A stretch of DNA of 7,952 nucleotides from Minisyncoccota bacterium (GTDB lineage: Bacteria > Patescibacteriota > Microgenomatia > Levybacterales > UBA12049): assembly GCA_025449795.1 (NCBI GenBank), contig JANWIQ010000074.1, positions 1-7,952 on the forward strand, read 5' to 3'. A model generated the notes under the pieces. The model was not told the origin of the DNA. It did no database searches and saw only the letters and a list, made by a program, of their open reading frames with translations. Numbering within the stretch: position 1 is the first letter of the stretch; every line of letters starts with the position of its first letter. Positions 5,290-7,952 of this stretch are shown one piece after another. Both the position numbers and the translations under genes were made by a program.

Positions 5290-5820
5290 ATGAAGTTTAC
5301 AAAAATGAGTTGGGAAGATTTGGCAAAAGACACGATTACTCTTGCCAAAAAAATAGAAGGGACAGACGTCGATGAAATTATTTCCATTTCCCGTGGGGGT
5401 ATGGTCGTCAGCCGGATCCTCTCTGACCTTTTGCAATTGCCAATTTCCCATATTGCGATTGAGTCTTACGAGGATATGAAACAACAAAGCGAACCAATTG
5501 TTACCCAGGTGAGTCCTCGAGAATTTAAAGGGGAGAAAATCCTTTTGGTAGATGAAGTATCCGATACGGGCAAGACATATAAAAGGGCATTGTCCTACCT
5601 TGCGACCTTGCCAATAAGCAAAGCATACACGGCCTCTCCCTACACAAAACCTCACACCACAGTTATTCCGGACTTTTGGGTAAGGAATTTAGATAGCTGG
5701 ATTGTTTTTCCCTATGACGTACGAGAGACAAAAGAAGCATTCACAAAGCAATTTGGTTCTGAAGAAAAAGCTTTAGAAAAAATGAAAGAATTGGGATTTA
5801 AGGATTGGGAACTGAATTAG
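5290..5820 (+). CDS. Purine-type phosphoribosyltransferase family protein
   Basis: The protein has 176 residues and is soluble. A PRTase fold is indicated by IISISRGGMVVSRILSDLL (30-48, the GG-containing pyrophosphate loop) and by the PRPP-binding signature ILLVDEVSDTGKT (84-96). The C-terminal WIVFPYDVRET (137-147) fits the hypoxanthine/xanthine-guanine-like group (COG2236 style), where a hood segment recognises the purine. The likely reaction is transfer of a base to PRPP in salvage, but the exact base cannot be read from sequence. It follows murB by 41 bases and may be co-transcribed. It has no Shine-Dalgarno and a heptad repeat lies just upstream. M1 gives a normal N-terminus; M6 (ATG 5305) is an alternative start. 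Confidence 0.85.
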   Translation: MKFTKMSWEDLAKDTITLAKKIEGTDVDEIISISRGGMVVSRILSDLLQLPISHIAIESYEDMKQQSEPIVTQVSPREFKGEKILLVDEVSDTGKTYKRALSYLATLPISKAYTASPYTKPHTTVIPDFWVRNLDSWIVFPYDVRETKEAFTKQFGSEEKALEKMKELGFKDWELN

Positions 5821-5833
5821 TGCACAGGTATTC

Positions 5834-5866
5834 GTTCATGGTAAATTTCTTTCTTTTACTCTGAAC
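5834..5866. terminator. Possible bidirectional stem-loop between convergent genes
   Basis: The 60-base convergent gap contains GTTCA (5834-5838), TG, GTAAA (5841-5845), a 9-base pyrimidine-rich loop, TTTAC (5855-5859), TC and TGAAC (5862-5866). The two 5-bp stems are split by a 2x2 internal loop. Its place between converging stops suits a shared terminator, but the stem is AT-rich and lacks a T-tract on either side. Confidence 0.3.
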
Positions 5867-5880
5867 CAATAACAAACTAC

Positions 5881-7089
5881 CTATTTGCGCACAAATAATA
5901 CTGCATCGGGAATAGTTCTGCCAGGTCCTGCTTTATATCCGCTGTACCAGAGGGCTGTTGATCCTCCTTCATCTAAATTCATCGCATTATCCATACCAAG
6001 TGCTTTCATAACAGCAGCACTATCTGACATATCTGCATTAAATACATCTCCGATAAACACCGTATTCCCTTTATTGGCCACAAATCCTCGTGGTCCTTTG
6101 CTGCCAAATTTTGGGTCATCACTCCCGGAATAAACAATATTGCCACCATAAATAAGTAATGGAAAATTGGAAAGTACTCCATCGACACTGGTATCTCGAC
6201 CCCATTGAGAAGCTTGCGAGACAAAACGGACAAATCCATTGCCAAAAATCACTGCAGGATTGGTGCTGTAGACATTATTGCTCGAGTTAAGGTAGACTTT
6301 GTTTTTGTTCATTACTAAAAGGTCAAAAGATCCTGTTTTGCCTGCGCAACTGGGATAATCAATCGGACAGAAAAAATTGCCATTTATTCCTGCATATGCG
6401 CCGCTTCGGGATATATAGGCATCTAGGGGGAGGGTAGGGCAATTATTGCTGCAATCTCCATCGGAAGCAGTATCGACGATAACGCGCGAACTTCCTACAT
6501 CAGCTGCAATAATGCTTAGAGTAAAAGTACCTCTATCTGTAGTCACAGTTTGTACGCTATATCCACTGCCGGGTGGGGTATTGCTCGATGGAGCATCGGG
6601 TAGAGTTTGGGGAACATTTGCTGTAGCCAATTTTTGCTGTTTTGCAGTAATACTATCTTGCAAAAGCGAGAGGGTTGCACTTGCAGAGGAATAGTTTCTT
6701 TTGGAAAGAAAAGCAAGACTATTGGTAAATAACTGTAGGTCAGTGCTTACATCTACTTTTTGCGCTTCTAGATCCAATATATTTTGGTAGAGACCTACGC
6801 TTTGCCCATAGGTTTTTTCTATCGCACGTATCGTTGCTTGGAGCGTCTCATTCCTTTTATATTGGTCCTGATTTTTTAATGTCGCAAGTGCAAAGGAAAT
6901 ACTCTGTTTTTGTTTTTCTGTCAAAACGAGTTGTTGTGATATTTTGGCAGAAGTAATTGCTAAGAAAATAGTGATAGAAAAAACCGAAACAAAAAGCGAT
7001 ATGGTGAATATAACCGTAATTTTATGCACAATGATATGGTGGGAATGCCAAAAAGACTTGAGTTGAGATGCTGATACAGACAGCTTCAT
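5881..7089 (-). CDS. Membrane-anchored coiled-coil protein with phosphodiester glycosidase (NAGPA) domain
   Basis: The protein has 402 residues. A basic/His-containing N-terminus is followed by one membrane segment (about 24-46, TVIFTISLFVSVFSITIFLAI). A heptad-rich helical region (about 48-155, many K/Q/E/L) comes next, then a Pro/Ser/Gly linker (160-178). The C-terminal NAGPA-type domain (about 179-402) shows AYAGINGNFF (231-240), RGFVANKGNTVFIGDV (334-349), MDNAMNLDEGGSTAL (366-380) and IPDAVLFV. The common LDGGGS motif reads LDEGGS here. Cysteines C213, C217, C241 and C248 could form two disulfides, fitting an extracytoplasmic location. NAGPA-family proteins include the uncovering enzyme of lysosomal hydrolases and many bacterial exported proteins, so the substrate is unknown. 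ATG 7089 has a GACAAT box ending 6 bases upstream and no Shine-Dalgarno. It is convergent with the phosphoribosyltransferase gene. Confidence 0.85.
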   Translation of the reverse strand: MKLSVSASQLKSFWHSHHIIVHKITVIFTISLFVSVFSITIFLAITSAKISQQLVLTEKQKQSISFALATLKNQDQYKRNETLQATIRAIEKTYGQSVGLYQNILDLEAQKVDVSTDLQLFTNSLAFLSKRNYSSASATLSLLQDSITAKQQKLATANVPQTLPDAPSSNTPPGSGYSVQTVTTDRGTFTLSIIAADVGSSRVIVDTASDGDCSNNCPTLPLDAYISRSGAYAGINGNFFCPIDYPSCAGKTGSFDLLVMNKNKVYLNSSNNVYSTNPAVIFGNGFVRFVSQASQWGRDTSVDGVLSNFPLLIYGGNIVYSGSDDPKFGSKGPRGFVANKGNTVFIGDVFNADMSDSAAVMKALGMDNAMNLDEGGSTALWYSGYKAGPGRTIPDAVLFVRK

Positions 7090-7095
7090 ATAGCT

Positions 7096-7124
7096 ATTGT
7101 CCTACAGAAAGTACCTTCATGCAA
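7096..7124 (-). promoter_or_regulatory. Weak candidate promoter of the NAGPA-domain gene
   Basis: On the - strand TTGCAT (7124-7119) precedes GACAAT (7101-7096) by 17 bases. The latter ends 6 bases before ATG 7089. The match to consensus is weak (3 of 6 and 4 of 6), but the position repeats the -10-to-ATG spacing seen at other genes here. ACCTT/AAGGT (7113-7117/7123-7127) forms a small dyad over the -35. Confidence 0.3.
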
Positions 7125-7164
7125 GGTGGCTTTACACGCCCAGCGCGTAAGAGCACGTATATTC

Positions 7165-7190
7165 TGTATAATAAGTTAGTATATTATACA
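7165..7190. promoter_or_regulatory. Operator-like dyad in the divergent intergenic region
   Basis: TGTATAATA (7165-7173) and TATTATACA (7182-7190) are perfect 9-bp inverted arms separated by 8 bases. Each arm contains TATAAT on its own strand, so the dyad could bind a dimeric regulator or carry divergent -10 elements. No good -35 is found 16-18 bases away on either strand. The rest of the 141-base gap (7090-7230) holds only the two candidate gene-proximal promoters and a small dyad. Confidence 0.45.
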
Positions 7191-7195
7191 CTCCA

Positions 7196-7224
7196 TTGAT
7201 TTTTACAATGCAAACCTTTACTAT
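7196..7224 (+). promoter_or_regulatory. Candidate promoter of the 7231 membrane-protein gene
   Basis: TTGATT (7196-7201, 4 of 6) and TACTAT (7219-7224, 4 of 6) are spaced by 17 bases. The -10 ends 6 bases before ATG 7231, so the mRNA would begin at the start codon. No Shine-Dalgarno is present in the preceding 20 bases. Confidence 0.45.
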
Positions 7225-7230
7225 TAATAC

Positions 7231-7629
7231 ATGTCCGAGCCTACACAAAAACTCAACAAACTCTTGGATAAAGTGGATAAAGTGATAGCAGAACAAAAAA
7301 AGTTAGAGAAGAAACAAGAAGTTATTCTTGCTGCTGTCGCGACAGATGAAAAAACAGATGTAGAGATAGAAACCCAGGTTACTGAAGAGGTAAAGAAAAT
7401 GGGGAAGATTACAGAGGAAATTACTACAGCAAATATCTTCCACTCTACGATTACCAAAGTAAAAAAGAATGATTTTCTTTTCCCAATTGTTGTTATTGTG
7501 GGAGTAGTACTTGTGTGGAGAGGACTCTGGTCACTTTTTGACCATTTACCTATCATTAATTACTCATTTGTCTCCATCGTCCTAGGCGTTGGTATACTCT
7601 ACACATTCAACAGAATTAAGTCCCTATGA
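7231..7629 (+). CDS. Small coiled-coil protein with C-terminal two-helix membrane hairpin, unknown function
   Basis: The protein has 132 residues and I do not recognise a named family. Residues about 5-65 are charged and helical with spaced hydrophobics (LNKLLDKVDKVIAEQKKLEKKQEVI), suggesting a coiled coil. There is no signal peptide. Two membrane segments follow at about 82-98 (FLFPIVVIVGVVLVWRG) and 111-126 (YSFVSIVLGVGILYTF). They are joined by a short loop with WRGLWSLFDHLP. A basic end (NRIKSL) suggests both termini are cytoplasmic. It overlaps the acetyltransferase gene by 4 bases (ATGA), implying coupled expression. Candidate promoter and dyad lie upstream. The conserved-looking WRGLW..D loop is the feature to search with. 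Confidence 0.75.
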   Translation: MSEPTQKLNKLLDKVDKVIAEQKKLEKKQEVILAAVATDEKTDVEIETQVTEEVKKMGKITEEITTANIFHSTITKVKKNDFLFPIVVIVGVVLVWRGLWSLFDHLPIINYSFVSIVLGVGILYTFNRIKSL

Positions 7630-7952
7630 TACTTCGTCCCATTACGCCAAACGATACTTCGTGGGTCTCTCAAGCACTCACGAATTTATGGGGATCAACG
7701 AGGATGGTAAGTAGAGGGAAGCTTGTCGAACTATCTGGTTTGTATGGATTTATTGCTGAAGAAGAAGGAAGAAAAGTAGGGCTAATTACCTACAACACTC
7801 ACAACGAAGAATGCGAAATTACATCAATCAATTCTCTTATCCCAGGGAAGGGAATTGGGACACTGCTTTTGGAAGCAGTAGAAAAAGTTGCAATAGAGAG
7901 TGGTTGCCAGAAGCTTGTTGTCATAACAACAAATGACAATCCCAAAGCAGTA
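7626..7952 (+). CDS. GNAT family N-acetyltransferase, 3' end cut by window
   Basis: ATG 7626 overlaps the preceding stop (ATGA), and 109 codons are open to the window end. The N-terminus MILRPITPNDTSWVSQAL fits the first GNAT strand and helix. GFIAEEEGRKVGLITY is the beta2-beta3 hairpin. CEITSINSLIPGKGIGTLLLEAVEKVA is beta4 plus the acetyl-CoA-binding motif A (G-K-G-I-G at 74-78). KLVVITTNDNPKAV is the beta5/alpha4 entry, where N-x-x-A is typical. The FYxxxGF end lies beyond the window. The acetyl acceptor is unknown. Coupling with the small membrane protein suggests shared expression, not necessarily shared function. Confidence 0.85.
   Translation, partial: MILRPITPNDTSWVSQALTNLWGSTRMVSRGKLVELSGLYGFIAEEEGRKVGLITYNTHNEECEITSINSLIPGKGIGTLLLEAVEKVAIESGCQKLVVITTNDNPKAV

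Noticed and set aside
7717..7733. AAGCTTGTCGAAC in the acetyltransferase gene resembles the core of the 2927-2947 repeat.
   Set aside because: Only about 11 bases match, the TCCTGAG and AGGAT ends are absent, and the bases encode ordinary GNAT residues (GKLVEL). Likely chance.
1..7952. CRISPR array, tRNA, transposon or phage/defence system.
   Set aside because: No spaced direct repeats, cloverleaf-like sequence, transposase or nuclease motifs were seen. All sizeable genes belong to housekeeping or envelope families or are small unknowns.

Overview
The window is a protein-dense, moderately AT-rich stretch from a bacterial chromosome, most likely a member of the Candidate Phyla Radiation (Patescibacteria), possibly Microgenomates. 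The support is indirect. The rpsF-ssb-rpsR cluster is not followed by rplI (L9), a protein reported missing in several CPR lineages. MurB is divergent, with unusual active-site neighbourhoods. Intergenic DNA carries seven-base tandem repeats and a dispersed TGTCATTCTGAG-type inverted repeat. Most genes lack a clear Shine-Dalgarno sequence. TGA is used as a stop (ychF, htrA, the 7231 gene), so the code is the standard bacterial one. I saw no CRISPR array, transposase, phage gene, tRNA or rRNA.

Layout. Positions 1-1532 are a housekeeping information block on the + strand: the 3' end of ychF (ribosome-associated ATPase), rpsF (S6), ssb and rpsR (a cysteine-rich, probably zinc-binding S18). After a strong-looking promoter and a long inverted repeat come two membrane-anchored extracytoplasmic serine proteases, a PDZ-containing S41 C-terminal processing protease (1656-2921) and an HtrA/DegP-type protease (3010-4164). 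Each has its own promoter. Next are murB (4286-5248, peptidoglycan precursor synthesis) and a purine-type phosphoribosyltransferase (5290-5820).

On the - strand, converging on the phosphoribosyltransferase gene, lies a membrane-anchored coiled-coil protein with a C-terminal phosphodiester glycosidase (NAGPA) domain (5881-7089). A 141-bp divergent intergenic region with a 9-bp-arm dyad separates it from a small coiled-coil, two-TM protein of unknown function (7231-7629). That gene overlaps by four bases a GNAT acetyltransferase cut by the window end.

Functionally the middle of the window is envelope-oriented: two exported quality-control proteases, MurB, and an exported glycosidase-like protein. 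It is not one obvious operon, because htrA, murB, the glycosidase and the 7231 gene each have a candidate promoter.

The most interesting signals are regulatory and structural rather than a new protein system. (1) Several genes have a -10-like hexamer ending 6-7 bases before the ATG and no Shine-Dalgarno, which suggests leaderless mRNAs. (2) Two arrays of seven-base repeats occur, one of them inside murB and translated as an insert of about 20 residues. (3) Stem-loop repeats sit in the ctp leader and the htrA-murB gap. I did not find convincing evidence of an undescribed multi-gene system.
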